DNA of 64,000 nt from Variovorax sp. WDL1. GTDB taxonomy: Bacteria > Pseudomonadota > Gammaproteobacteria > Burkholderiales > Burkholderiaceae_C. Below the pieces are notes generated by a model. That model made no database searches. It was given only the letters and a program-made list of their open reading frames with translations, and had not been told where the DNA came from. Positions 9,020 to 17,114 of this stretch are shown here, in pieces. The position numbers were made by a program, and so were the translations under genes. Where the stretch lies: positions 9,675 through 73,674 of the forward strand of contig NZ_LMTS01000158.1 of NCBI RefSeq assembly GCF_001541225.1, written 5' to 3'. Position 1 is the first letter of the stretch. Each line of letters opens with the position of its first letter.

Positions 9020-10345
9020 ATGGTAGAGAGCCGCGCCATGCGATCACCGCGCGAATCCGGGCCCACCCGCCAGCAAGACCTCGGCGTCGCGCAGCTGGGT
9101 TGGCTCGCTGCGGCCGTATTCGTCGTCTCGGCCGGATATGGGGCACTGATGCCCTTGATCCCCGACTGGCTGCGGCCCTTGATGGGCGACGCGGATCCTG
9201 CGGCGCTTGCGCGCCATGTCGGCTACCTCAGCGGCATCTACACGGCGGGCATCCTGCTGGGTGCGCCCCTGTGGGGCATGCTGGCGGACAGGCTGGGGCG
9301 TGCCCGCGTGTTGCTGGTGGGCCTGATCGGCTACGTGGCCAGCCTGCTCCCGCTGCTGCGCCCCGAGTCCCTGGGCGTGGTCGGCATCTATGCGCTGCGC
9401 GGCGCGACGGGCTTTTTTGTGGCCGCGGTCGTGCCGGTGGTGCCGGCGCTCGTCGCGCAGTACACCCCAGAATCGATTCGCGCCAGGCGCTTTGCATGGC
9501 TGGGTGCGATGTCGCTGCTCGGGTTCCTGTTCGGCCCCGGCCTGAACGCCGCTGCAGAACGGCTTGTCGGCCTGGGCTTCTTGAGCGTGCTGGTACAGGG
9601 CTCATCGACCACGCTCGTAATCGCACTCTCGGCCGCGCTCGGCGCGCTGATGATGCTGGGCCTGGCCGCAACGCTTCCCGCACCTTCCTCCCTTGGAGAG
9701 GCGGACGCAGCCGATCACGACGGAGCACCCCGGAGCCGCTCCCTGGCGCTCTGGATTCTCAACGGTGTGGTCATGTTCGTGCTTGCCGGCTTTGAACTCG
9801 GCATCGTGCTGCAGGGCCAGCGCCACCCCGATCTCTCCTCCCGAGAGGTGTCGTTGATGTTCGCCGAGTGCAGTCTGGTGATGCTGGGCGTCAACGCGGT
9901 GCTGTTCTTCACCGGCCTGCTGGAGCGCGCCGACCCACGCCGCGTACTGGCCTGCGGCATGGTCCTGGGCATCGCCGGGCTCCTGATGCTGGCCCGCCAT
10001 GGCAGCGAGATGTGGCTGTACGTCGGCGTGAGTTTCACGGCTGCGGGCACGGGTCTCGTGCTCCCCACCCTGGCCTACCTCGCTGCCGGCACCTCGGCGC
10101 GGCGGCTCGGTATCGCGATGGGAGGGCTCGCCGCGGCAGCCGGCCTCGGACAAACACTGGGATCGGCCGCCACCGGATGGCTATTCGGCGCTGTGATGCA
10201 GAGCACCTTTGCGTGGCTGTCGATTCCACTGGCCGCCACCCTCGCGCTGCTGCTCATTCCGCGGCGTTGGTGGCCAGCCAACCCCGTCCTGGTGAGCGCT
10301 TCACCGTCCCGCACTTTTCTCACTTCCACGGAAACCGAACCATGA
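9020..10345 (+). CDS. MFS transporter (DHA1 type)
   Basis: A 441-residue membrane protein with about 12 helices. Motif A is clear between helices 2 and 3 (GMLADRLGRARVLLVG), and the first helix has YGALMPLIPDWL as in multidrug and tetracycline-type proton antiporters. ATG 9020 follows the ATPase stop by 13 bases. Its own stop overlaps the lemA start (ATGA at 10342), so it belongs to the same transcript. The substrate is unknown. Confidence 0.82.
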   Translation: MVESRAMRSPRESGPTRQQDLGVAQLGWLAAAVFVVSAGYGALMPLIPDWLRPLMGDADPAALARHVGYLSGIYTAGILLGAPLWGMLADRLGRARVLLVGLIGYVASLLPLLRPESLGVVGIYALRGATGFFVAAVVPVVPALVAQYTPESIRARRFAWLGAMSLLGFLFGPGLNAAAERLVGLGFLSVLVQGSSTTLVIALSAALGALMMLGLAATLPAPSSLGEADAADHDGAPRSRSLALWILNGVVMFVLAGFELGIVLQGQRHPDLSSREVSLMFAECSLVMLGVNAVLFFTGLLERADPRRVLACGMVLGIAGLLMLARHGSEMWLYVGVSFTAAGTGLVLPTLAYLAAGTSARRLGIAMGGLAAAAGLGQTLGSAATGWLFGAVMQSTFAWLSIPLAATLALLLIPRRWWPANPVLVSASPSRTFLTSTETEP

Positions 10346-10953
10346 GACTGATCCTGATGTCCCTGCTCGCAGCGCTTGCCCTGTCGCTGAGCGGATGCGG
10401 CTACAACGACTTCCAGCGGCTGGACGAGCAGACCAAGTCCGCCTGGTCCGAGGTGCTGAACCAGTACCAGCGGCGCGCCGACCTGATCCCCAACATCGTC
10501 GCGACCGTCAAGGGCGAGACCAACTTCGAGCAGGAGACGCTGACCCGGGTGGTCGAGGCCCGCGCGAAGGCGACCTCGATCCAGGCCACGCCGGAACTCG
10601 TCAACAACCCCGAGGCGTTCCAGAAGTTCCAGGCGGCACAGGGCGAACTGTCCGGCGCGCTGAGCCGGCTGCTGGTGGTGAGCGAGAACTACCCGCAACT
10701 CAAGGCGAACCAGGCTTTTCAAGACCTGCGTGCCCAACTTGAGGGCACGGAGAACCGCATCACCGTGGCGCGTGGGCGCTACGTGAAGGCGGTGCAGGAT
10801 TACAACGTGCTCACGCGCAGCTTCCCGACCAACATCACGGCCAAGCTGTTCAGCTACGTCGTCAAGCCCAATTTCTCGGTCGCCGACGAGAAGGCCATGG
10901 CGGCGCCGCCACAGGTCGATTTCGGCGCCTCGGCGCCGGCGGCGCGCCCCTGA
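10342..10953 (+). CDS. LemA family lipoprotein
   Basis: A 203-residue protein with a lipoprotein signal (LMSLLAALALSLSGC) followed by GYNDFQRLDEQTKSAWSEVLNQYQRRADLIPNIVATVKG, the hallmark LemA opening, and long antiparallel helices ending near FPTNITAKLF. LemA proteins are membrane-anchored helical bundles of poorly known function, usually encoded with TPM-domain proteins. That is the case here: two TPM genes follow directly. The start overlaps the preceding MFS stop. A role in envelope stress is plausible but unproven. Confidence 0.93.
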   Translation: MRLILMSLLAALALSLSGCGYNDFQRLDEQTKSAWSEVLNQYQRRADLIPNIVATVKGETNFEQETLTRVVEARAKATSIQATPELVNNPEAFQKFQAAQGELSGALSRLLVVSENYPQLKANQAFQDLRAQLEGTENRITVARGRYVKAVQDYNVLTRSFPTNITAKLFSYVVKPNFSVADEKAMAAPPQVDFGASAPAARP

Positions 10954-10954
10954 C

Positions 10955-11839
10955 ATGAGAACGCCCAGAACAGCGGTGCTCTCTCCGGCGGCCCCTCTTC
11001 GGCTGGCCCACGCTCTGGCCTGGCTGCTGCTGAGCCTGTTCCTTTCGGTCGCGTCCGCGCAGGAGTTGGTCGCCGTTCCCCCGCTGCAGGCGCGCGTCAC
11101 CGATCTCACGGGAACGCTCGCCGCCGATCGTGTCGCCGCGCTGGATGCGCAGCTTCGGGCCTTCGAGCAACGCAAGGGCGTGCAGATCGCCGTGCTGATG
11201 GTCCGCTCGACGCGGCCCGAACCCGTCGAGCAGTACACCCTGCGGGTGGTAGAGCAATGGAAGCTCGGCCGTCGCAAGGTGGACGACGGCGCGTTGCTCC
11301 TGGTGGCCAAGGACGACCGCACCGTGCGCATCGAAGTCGGATACGGCATCGAGGGTGCGCTGAGCGACGTGGTATCGCGGCGCATCATCGACGAGGTGAT
11401 CACGCCGCGCCTGCGCCAGGGCGATTTCGACGGCGGCATCGCCGCAGGCGCCGAACAGATCATGCGGGTGATCGATGGCGAGGCCCTGCCTGCGGCGGAC
11501 CCACGGCGGCAGGGGCAGACCAACGACATCGGGCAGGCCTGGCCCTTCCTGTTCGTCGCGGCCCTGATGCTGGGCGGAGTGCTGCGCAACGCCCTCGGCC
11601 GCCTTCCAGGCTCCCTGGTCACGGCTGGCGTGCTGGGTGCCGCTGCGTGGCTGTTGGTGGGCACCTTCGCGGTGGCCGCGGTGGCTGGACTGGCGGGATT
11701 CCTCGTCACGCTGCTGGGCATCGGCATGGGTGGCCACGGCGGCCTGCACGGGCGCCACCGGGGAGGCGGCTGGCCGGGCGGAGGATTCCGCGGCGGCGGC
11801 GGCGGCTTCGGTGGCGGCGGCGCGTCAGGACGGTGGTGA
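10955..11839 (+). CDS. TPM-domain protein (YgcG type)
   Basis: A 294-residue exported protein. A signal peptide (LAWLLLSLFLSVASAQ) precedes a TPM domain (residues about 45-185) with RVTDLTGTLAADRVAALDAQL, DDGALLLVAKDDRTVRIEVGYG and the GDFDGGIAAGAEQI segment. Then come hydrophobic helices and a Gly-rich tail (GGGFRGGGGGFGGGGASG) that is common in this family. TPM domains are found in thylakoid TLP18.3 and bacterial membrane proteins linked to LemA. It follows lemA by one base and precedes another TPM gene by one base, giving a LemA-TPM-TPM unit. Confidence 0.9.
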   Translation: MRTPRTAVLSPAAPLRLAHALAWLLLSLFLSVASAQELVAVPPLQARVTDLTGTLAADRVAALDAQLRAFEQRKGVQIAVLMVRSTRPEPVEQYTLRVVEQWKLGRRKVDDGALLLVAKDDRTVRIEVGYGIEGALSDVVSRRIIDEVITPRLRQGDFDGGIAAGAEQIMRVIDGEALPAADPRRQGQTNDIGQAWPFLFVAALMLGGVLRNALGRLPGSLVTAGVLGAAAWLLVGTFAVAAVAGLAGFLVTLLGIGMGGHGGLHGRHRGGGWPGGGFRGGGGGFGGGGASGRW

Positions 11840-11840
11840 G

Positions 11841-12338
11841 ATGAACATGCAACGACTTCTTCGCCACCTTGCGACCACGGATCGCGCAGTCCGCCGCGCC
11901 TTCCCCCCGCGTGCCCTGGATGCGATCGAGCAGGCCATCCGCACGGGAGAGTTCCAGCATGGGGGCCAACTGCGCTTCGTGGTCGAGGGTGCGCTGGACG
12001 GATCGCCACTGTGGCGCAACCAATCGCCGGGCGAGCGGGCGCTGGACCTGTTCGCACGCCTGGGTGTGTGGGATACGGCGCACAACAGCGGCGTCCTGAT
12101 CTACGTGCTGCTGGCCGACCGGGCCGTGGAGATCGTGGCCGATCGCGGCATCCATGCCTGTTGCGGTGCCGAAAGGTGGTCGGCTGTGTGCCAGCGCATG
12201 GAAGCCCAGTTTGCGCAGGGACGCTTCGAGGCCGGAGCCCTGGAAGGCATCGTGGCCGTCAGCCACCTGCTGGTGCAGCACTTTCCGCGGGGCGCGGACC
12301 ACGGCAACGAGTTGCCGGATCGGCCGGTCCTTCTTTGA
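11841..12338 (+). CDS. Second TPM-domain protein, cytosolic or peripheral
   Basis: A 165-residue protein without a signal peptide. It has a shortened TPM fold: ALDAIEQAIRTGEFQHGGQLRFVVEGALD, a GVWDTAHNSGVLIYVLLADRAVEIVADRGIH core and a FAQGRFEAGALEGIVAVSHLL end. The WDTAHNSGVLIY core marks the TPM subgroup of short proteins that often follow a LemA/YgcG pair. ATG 11841 is one base after the previous stop. It probably works with the LemA and YgcG-like products. Confidence 0.87.
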   Translation: MNMQRLLRHLATTDRAVRRAFPPRALDAIEQAIRTGEFQHGGQLRFVVEGALDGSPLWRNQSPGERALDLFARLGVWDTAHNSGVLIYVLLADRAVEIVADRGIHACCGAERWSAVCQRMEAQFAQGRFEAGALEGIVAVSHLLVQHFPRGADHGNELPDRPVLL

Positions 12339-12363
12339 ACGACAACATCCTTGGAGACCTACC

Positions 12364-13725
12364 ATGCAACTTCAGTTTCTGGGTGCCACCGGCACCGTGA
12401 CCGGTTCCAAATACCTGCTGCGCCATGGCGACGCGACCATTCTGGTGGACTGCGGCCTGTTCCAGGGATTCAAGCAGCTGCGCCTGCGCAACTGGGAGCC
12501 GCTGCCGGTCGCGCCCAAGACCGTCGACGCGGTCGTGCTCACCCACGCCCACATCGACCACAGCGGCTACCTGCCACTGCTGGCGCGACAAGGCTTTCGC
12601 GGCCGGGTTTACTGCACGTCCGCGACGCACGAGCTGTGCAAGATCCTGCTCACCGACAGCGGCCATCTGCAGGAGGAAGAGGCGAAGTTCGCCAACCGGC
12701 ACGGTTTCTCCAAACACCAGCCCGCGCTGCCGCTGTACACCCGTGAGGACGCCGAGCGCTGCCTGAAGCTGTTCGCGCCACGTCCGTTCTCTCAGGACTT
12801 CGAGGCGCTGCCCGGACTCACCGCGCGGTTGACGCCTTCCGGGCACATGCTCGGCTCGGCCTTCGTGCACCTCAACGACGGCCGGCGATCCGTGCTCTTC
12901 TCCGGCGACATCGGCCGGCCCAACGACCCGGTGCTGCGCCCGCCGGTGCAGGTCCCCGGCGCCGACTACCTGCTGCTGGAATCCACCTACGGCAACCGCA
13001 AGCATGAAGCGTCCGACGCACTGGCGCAGCTGGAGACTGTCATCAACAAGACGGCCGCCCGTGGAGGGGTCGTGGTCATCCCAGCGTTCGCTGTCGGCCG
13101 AGCGCAGAGCCTGATGTACGGCATCTACCAGCTCAAGAAGCAAGGGCGCATCCACCAGCACCTGCCCGTGTACCTGGACAGCCCGATGGCCATCGATGCC
13201 ACACGGCTGTACCACGCCCATCGCGACGAGCACCGGCTCTCGCCCGAGGAATGCGAGGGCATGTGCCATGCCGCGAAGATCGTCAACAAGGTCGAGGAGT
13301 CCAAGGCGCTCAGCGCCGGTCGTGGACCGATGGTCATCATCTCCGCCAGTGGCATGGCCACTGGAGGACGCGTGGTGCACCACCTCAAGTCATTCGCGCC
13401 CGACCATCGCAACACCATCCTGTTCGCCGGCTACCAGGCGGGCGGCACCCGTGGCGCTGCGATCGTGCACGGCGCGTCCACCGTCCGCATCCATGGCCAG
13501 GACGTGCCGATCCGCGCCGAGGTGGCCTCGCTCGACAACCTTTCCGCCCACGCCGATGCCGACGAGATCCTCGCGTGGATGCGCGGCTTCACGCAAACAC
13601 CGCGCCGAACCTTCGTGACCCACGGCGAGCCGGAGGCGGCCGATGCGCTGCGCGCGCGGATCGACCATGAACTGGGCTGGTCGGTTGCCGTGCCCGAGTA
13701 CCTGCAGACGGTGGATCTGGTATGA
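12364..13725 (+). CDS. MBL-fold beta-CASP RNA-metallohydrolase family protein
   Basis: A 453-residue soluble protein. The metallo-beta-lactamase motif HAHIDHSG (about 61-68) and the later SGHMLGSA and FSGDIG motifs supply the zinc ligands. The beta-CASP insert and C-terminal RMMBL part follow (STYGNRKHE, IPAFAVGRAQSLMY, ISASGMATGGR, LSAHADADEIL). This architecture is that of CPSF-like or RNase J-like nucleases acting on RNA. Its stop overlaps the start of the AMP-phosphorylase-like gene (ATGA at 13722). RNA cleavage would be the first step of a nucleotide-salvage route. Confidence 0.92.
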   Translation: MQLQFLGATGTVTGSKYLLRHGDATILVDCGLFQGFKQLRLRNWEPLPVAPKTVDAVVLTHAHIDHSGYLPLLARQGFRGRVYCTSATHELCKILLTDSGHLQEEEAKFANRHGFSKHQPALPLYTREDAERCLKLFAPRPFSQDFEALPGLTARLTPSGHMLGSAFVHLNDGRRSVLFSGDIGRPNDPVLRPPVQVPGADYLLLESTYGNRKHEASDALAQLETVINKTAARGGVVVIPAFAVGRAQSLMYGIYQLKKQGRIHQHLPVYLDSPMAIDATRLYHAHRDEHRLSPEECEGMCHAAKIVNKVEESKALSAGRGPMVIISASGMATGGRVVHHLKSFAPDHRNTILFAGYQAGGTRGAAIVHGASTVRIHGQDVPIRAEVASLDNLSAHADADEILAWMRGFTQTPRRTFVTHGEPEAADALRARIDHELGWSVAVPEYLQTVDLV

Positions 13726-15269
13726 CGGCGCACCTGCACGAGACCGGCACCGGCACCGGAGAGGATGGCGTGAACACGCTGCAGGCGTGGCGCACCGGCA
13801 TCGACACCCATCAGGAGCCGGTGGTCTACATGCGGCGCGACTGCCCTGTCTGCCGGTCGGAGGGTTTCACGACCCAGGCGCGCGTGCAGCTGACGGCCGG
13901 CCGCCGCAGCATCGTGGCGACGCTCAGCGTCGTCGATGGGGATTGGCTGGCCGAGAACGTCGCTGGCCTGTCCGAATCGGCATGGGCGTCGCTGGGGGCG
14001 CAGCCGGGCCAGCTGGTCACGGTGACCCATGCACCGCCGCTGGATTCGCTCAGCCATGTCCGGGCCAAGGTCTACGGCAATGCCCTGGGCGATGCCGAGT
14101 TCAGCGCCATCATCTCCGACGTCGCGGCGGGCCATTACTCTGACCTGCATCTGGCCACCTTCATCACCGCCTGCGCCGGCGATCGCCTGGACCTCGCGGA
14201 GACCGTCTCGCTCACGAAAGCCATGATTGGCGTCGGTGACCGCATCGATTGGGGGCGCCCGCTGGTGGTGGACAAGCATTGCGTCGGCGGCCTGCCCGGC
14301 AACCGCACGACCCTGCTCGTGGTGCCCATCGTGGCCGCCTGCGGCCTCACGATGCCCAAGACCTCCTCGCGCGCCATCACCTCGCCGGCCGGGACGGCCG
14401 ACACAATGGAGGTGCTGGCGCCGGTGAACCTGGATGTGCGAAGCATGCGGCGCGTGGTCGAACGCACGGGCGGCTGCATCGTCTGGGGCGGCTCGGTACG
14501 GCTCAGCCCCGCCGACGACATCCTCATCCGCGTCGAGCGGCCGCTGGACCTGGACAGCGAGGGCCAGCTCGTCGCCTCGGTCCTGTCCAAGAAGGCCGCT
14601 GCGGGCTCGACCCATGTGCTGATCGACCTGCCCGTGGGTGCCACCGCCAAAGTGCGCAGCGCGCAGGCCGCGGCGGCGCTCGGTCGGCGCCTGCAGGAGG
14701 TGGGCAGCGCCATCGGCCTGCACGTGGCCTTGCGCGTCACCGATGGTGAGCAGCCGGTCGGCCGCGGGATCGGCCCGGCACTGGAGGCCCGCGACGTGCT
14801 GGCCGTCCTACAAGGGACGCCCGAGGCCCCGGCCGACCTGCGGGAGCGAGCGTTGCGGCTGGCGGCGGACATCCTCGAAATGGGCGGTGCAGCGCCCGCC
14901 GGCGGCGGCCTGACGCTCGCCACGCAGGTGCTGGCCGACGGCCGCGCCTGGGCCACGTTCGAGGCGATCTGCGCTGAGCAGGGCGGCCTGCGCAGCATCC
15001 CGGTGGCAACGCATCGGCACACCGTCGCATCGCCGTCCACGGGACGGGTCTCCCGAATCGACAACCGGCTGCTCGCGCGGGCGGCCAAGCTCGCCGGAGC
15101 ACCGACCGCCGCTGCCGCCGGCATCGACGTGCATGCGCGCCTGGGCGACCAGGTCGAAGCGGGACAGCCGCTCTTCACGCTGCACGCCCAGGCGCCGGGC
15201 GAGCTGGCCTATGCGCTGCAGTTCGTCCGCTCGCGCCCACCGATCTTCCAGATTTCGGAGAACCTATGA
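13722..15269 (+). CDS. AMP phosphorylase / thymidine phosphorylase family (archaeal type)
   Basis: 515 residues, longer than bacterial thymidine phosphorylase (about 440) and close to archaeal AMP phosphorylases (about 500), which carry an extra N-terminal domain. DKHCVGGLPGNRTTLLVVP (about 183-201) and the family signature SSRAITSPAGTADTMEV (about 215-231) match the archaeal NMP-phosphorylase form, and the protein ends in a biotin-like domain. The archaeal enzymes convert NMP and phosphate to base and ribose-1,5-bisphosphate. Starts overlap on both sides (13722, 15266), coupling it to an RNase-like gene and a PRPP synthetase. I see no ribose-1,5-bisphosphate isomerase or RuBisCO. NMP specificity is an inference from the motifs. 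Confidence 0.88.
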   Translation: MTAHLHETGTGTGEDGVNTLQAWRTGIDTHQEPVVYMRRDCPVCRSEGFTTQARVQLTAGRRSIVATLSVVDGDWLAENVAGLSESAWASLGAQPGQLVTVTHAPPLDSLSHVRAKVYGNALGDAEFSAIISDVAAGHYSDLHLATFITACAGDRLDLAETVSLTKAMIGVGDRIDWGRPLVVDKHCVGGLPGNRTTLLVVPIVAACGLTMPKTSSRAITSPAGTADTMEVLAPVNLDVRSMRRVVERTGGCIVWGGSVRLSPADDILIRVERPLDLDSEGQLVASVLSKKAAAGSTHVLIDLPVGATAKVRSAQAAAALGRRLQEVGSAIGLHVALRVTDGEQPVGRGIGPALEARDVLAVLQGTPEAPADLRERALRLAADILEMGGAAPAGGGLTLATQVLADGRAWATFEAICAEQGGLRSIPVATHRHTVASPSTGRVSRIDNRLLARAAKLAGAPTAAAAGIDVHARLGDQVEAGQPLFTLHAQAPGELAYALQFVRSRPPIFQISENL

Positions 15270-16165
15270 AACCTCTCGTTTTTCACCTGCCGGGCGACGA
15301 AGACTTCGCCGATGGACTGATCCGGGCGTTGGGCGCGCAGCGGGCTGCCCTGCAACTGCACCGGTTCCCGGACGGCGAGTCGCTGGTGCGGCTGGACGCC
15401 GACGTCACCGGCCGCACCGTCGTGATCGTGGCCAGCCTGGCACAGCCGGACGCCAAGGCGCTGCCCTTGTTGTTCGCCGCGGACGCAGCGCGCGACCTCG
15501 GCGCCACCCGCGTGTTGCTGGCTGCCCCGTACCTGGCGTACCTGCGTCAGGACCGGCGCTTCAACACGGGCGAAGCCATCACGTCCCGCACGTTCGCTGC
15601 GCTGGTGTCGACGGTGTTCGACGGTATCGTCACCGTCGATCCCCATCTGCACCGCTACCGCTCGCTCGGCGAGGTCTACCGGGTGCCGACCCGTGTGGTC
15701 CAGTCCGCGCCCGCCATCGCGGCCTGGGTCGCAGCCCATGTGGACCGTCCCGTGTTGATCGGACCCGATGCGGAAAGCGAGCAATGGGTCCAGGAAGTCG
15801 CGCGCTTGGCTGGCGCGCCGTTCACGGTGTTGCAGAAGATCCGCCGGGGCGACAAGGACGTGGAGGTCAGCCTTCCCGACACCGCGGCCCTGGCAGACCG
15901 CCAGCCTGTGCTCATCGATGACATCGTGTCCAGCGCGCGCACGATGATCCAGGCAATCGCCAGTGTGCGCAGCGTGGGATTGCCGCCACCGGTGTGCATT
16001 GGGGTGCACGCCCTGTTCGCCGCCGACGCGTACCACGCACTTCTTGCGGCAGGGCCCCAGCGGGTGGTGACCTGCGACACCGTGCCGCATGTCTCTAACG
16101 GCATCAGCGTGGTGGCACCGCTGGCGACAGCGGTGCAGGAACTGATGGAAGCCGGCGCGCCATGA
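15266..16165 (+). CDS. Ribose-phosphate pyrophosphokinase (PRPP synthetase), short type
   Basis: A 299-residue cytosolic enzyme of the ribose-5-phosphate + ATP <-> PRPP + AMP reaction. The ATP loop YLAYLRQDRRFNTGE (about 93-107), VDPHLHRYRSLGE (about 122-134) and the PRPP-binding loop PVLIDDIVSSARTM (about 212-225) are intact. It is shorter than the house-keeping bacterial enzyme (about 315) and resembles archaeal forms. Translation is coupled to the AMP-phosphorylase-type gene by an ATGA overlap. Here it may run in reverse, making ATP from PRPP and AMP, but direction cannot be read from sequence. Confidence 0.9.
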   Translation: MKPLVFHLPGDEDFADGLIRALGAQRAALQLHRFPDGESLVRLDADVTGRTVVIVASLAQPDAKALPLLFAADAARDLGATRVLLAAPYLAYLRQDRRFNTGEAITSRTFAALVSTVFDGIVTVDPHLHRYRSLGEVYRVPTRVVQSAPAIAAWVAAHVDRPVLIGPDAESEQWVQEVARLAGAPFTVLQKIRRGDKDVEVSLPDTAALADRQPVLIDDIVSSARTMIQAIASVRSVGLPPPVCIGVHALFAADAYHALLAAGPQRVVTCDTVPHVSNGISVVAPLATAVQELMEAGAP

Positions 16166-16218
16166 GCCGCTGCGCCGCGCTCGCCATGACGCTCACGATC
16201 GAGGGGAGATGACTGCCC

Positions 16219-16863
16219 ATGTGCTTTTCCGCACCCGCCAGTTTCACGGCCGCAGCGGTTCTGCTGGGCCTGGGGACCGTCACCATGCGCCGGGCCCGCT
16301 CACGGCGCGAACTGCCGTATGCCGCCATCCCGCTGCTGTTCGGGGTCCAGCAACTGCTCGAAGGCATGCTGTGGCTGACGTTCCCCGACCGCGCGCCCTT
16401 GCTGAACGTGGCGCTGACGCATCTCTACTCGTTCTTCTCGCACGTCCTGTGGCCGATCTACGTCCCGCTGGCTGCGCTGGCGCTGGAGAGCGTCCGTTGG
16501 CGCCGTCGGGTTCTGGTGGCCATTGCAGTCGCGGGCGCGCTCGTCGGTCTGTACCTGCTGGCGATGCTGGTGAAGCTGCCCATCACGGCCCGCGTGGTCG
16601 GCCAGCACATCCTCTACGACTCTCCGCACTTCTACGTGATGACCACGATGGCCCTGTATCTGATCGGCACCTGCGCAAGCCTGATGGTTTCTAGCCACCG
16701 GCGCGTGGCGGCTTTTGGGGTGGCCGCCTTTGTCTCCGCAATCGCCGCCTACATGTTCTATGCAACCTGGTTCATCTCGGTGTGGTGCTTCTTTGCCGCT
16801 GTGCTCAGCTTCATCGTGCTGTGGCAGTTCCGTGAGCCCCGAGCGAGGCTGGCCGTGCCATGA
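16219..16863 (+). CDS. DUF6629-type membrane protein
   Basis: A 214-residue protein opening with MCFSAPASFTAAAVLLGLGT, the conserved N-terminus of DUF6629 proteins, followed by six or seven hydrophobic helices. Several buried His, Trp and Cys residues occur (THLYSFFSHVLWPIYVP; FISVWCFFAAVLSF). No function is known for the family. It begins 53 bases after the PRPP synthetase gene and overlaps the next small gene by ATGA, so it belongs to the same operon. Confidence 0.75.
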   Translation: MCFSAPASFTAAAVLLGLGTVTMRRARSRRELPYAAIPLLFGVQQLLEGMLWLTFPDRAPLLNVALTHLYSFFSHVLWPIYVPLAALALESVRWRRRVLVAIAVAGALVGLYLLAMLVKLPITARVVGQHILYDSPHFYVMTTMALYLIGTCASLMVSSHRRVAAFGVAAFVSAIAAYMFYATWFISVWCFFAAVLSFIVLWQFREPRARLAVP

Positions 16864-17114
16864 CGAATCCTCCGGCCAGATTCAAGCCCGCACTGGCCTA
16901 CGCGGACTGCGGCCGCACGCAGGGCCCGATGCGCCGCGCGGCGTTCTTCACGGTTCAGTTGCTCGACGGATTCGAGACCATGCGCGATGCGGTCGCCGGC
17001 CGGCTGCCGACGGTATTCGCGCAAGCGGAACTCGCGCAAGGCACCAAGACCGGGCACTTCATCGCCGCGTTCTGCATCCTGTCCCTGCACCGGGTAATCG
17101 AGGAGGGCTCATGA
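16860..17114 (+). CDS. Small conserved-looking hypothetical protein (84 aa)
   Basis: I do not recognise a family. The product is 84 residues, soluble, with a central amphipathic stretch (FTVQLLDGFETMRDAVAGRL). Both ends overlap their neighbours by four bases (ATGA at 16860 and 17111), which supports it being translated between DUF6629 and the dehydrogenase. Confidence 0.5.
   Translation: MTNPPARFKPALAYADCGRTQGPMRRAAFFTVQLLDGFETMRDAVAGRLPTVFAQAELAQGTKTGHFIAAFCILSLHRVIEEGS

Noticed and set aside
10075..12057. Long 660-codon open frame on the minus strand
   Set aside because: It is antisense to lemA and the TPM genes; Arg/Pro-rich and without any domain, a product of high GC.
13722..16165. Complete archaeal AMP-RuBisCO pathway
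   Set aside because: Neither ribose-1,5-bisphosphate isomerase nor RuBisCO is encoded in the window, so the full archaeal route cannot be claimed.
16715..17110. N-terminal extension of the dehydrogenase
   Set aside because: It overlaps DUF6629 and the small gene in another frame and has no dehydrogenase similarity; ATG 17111 gives the usual length.
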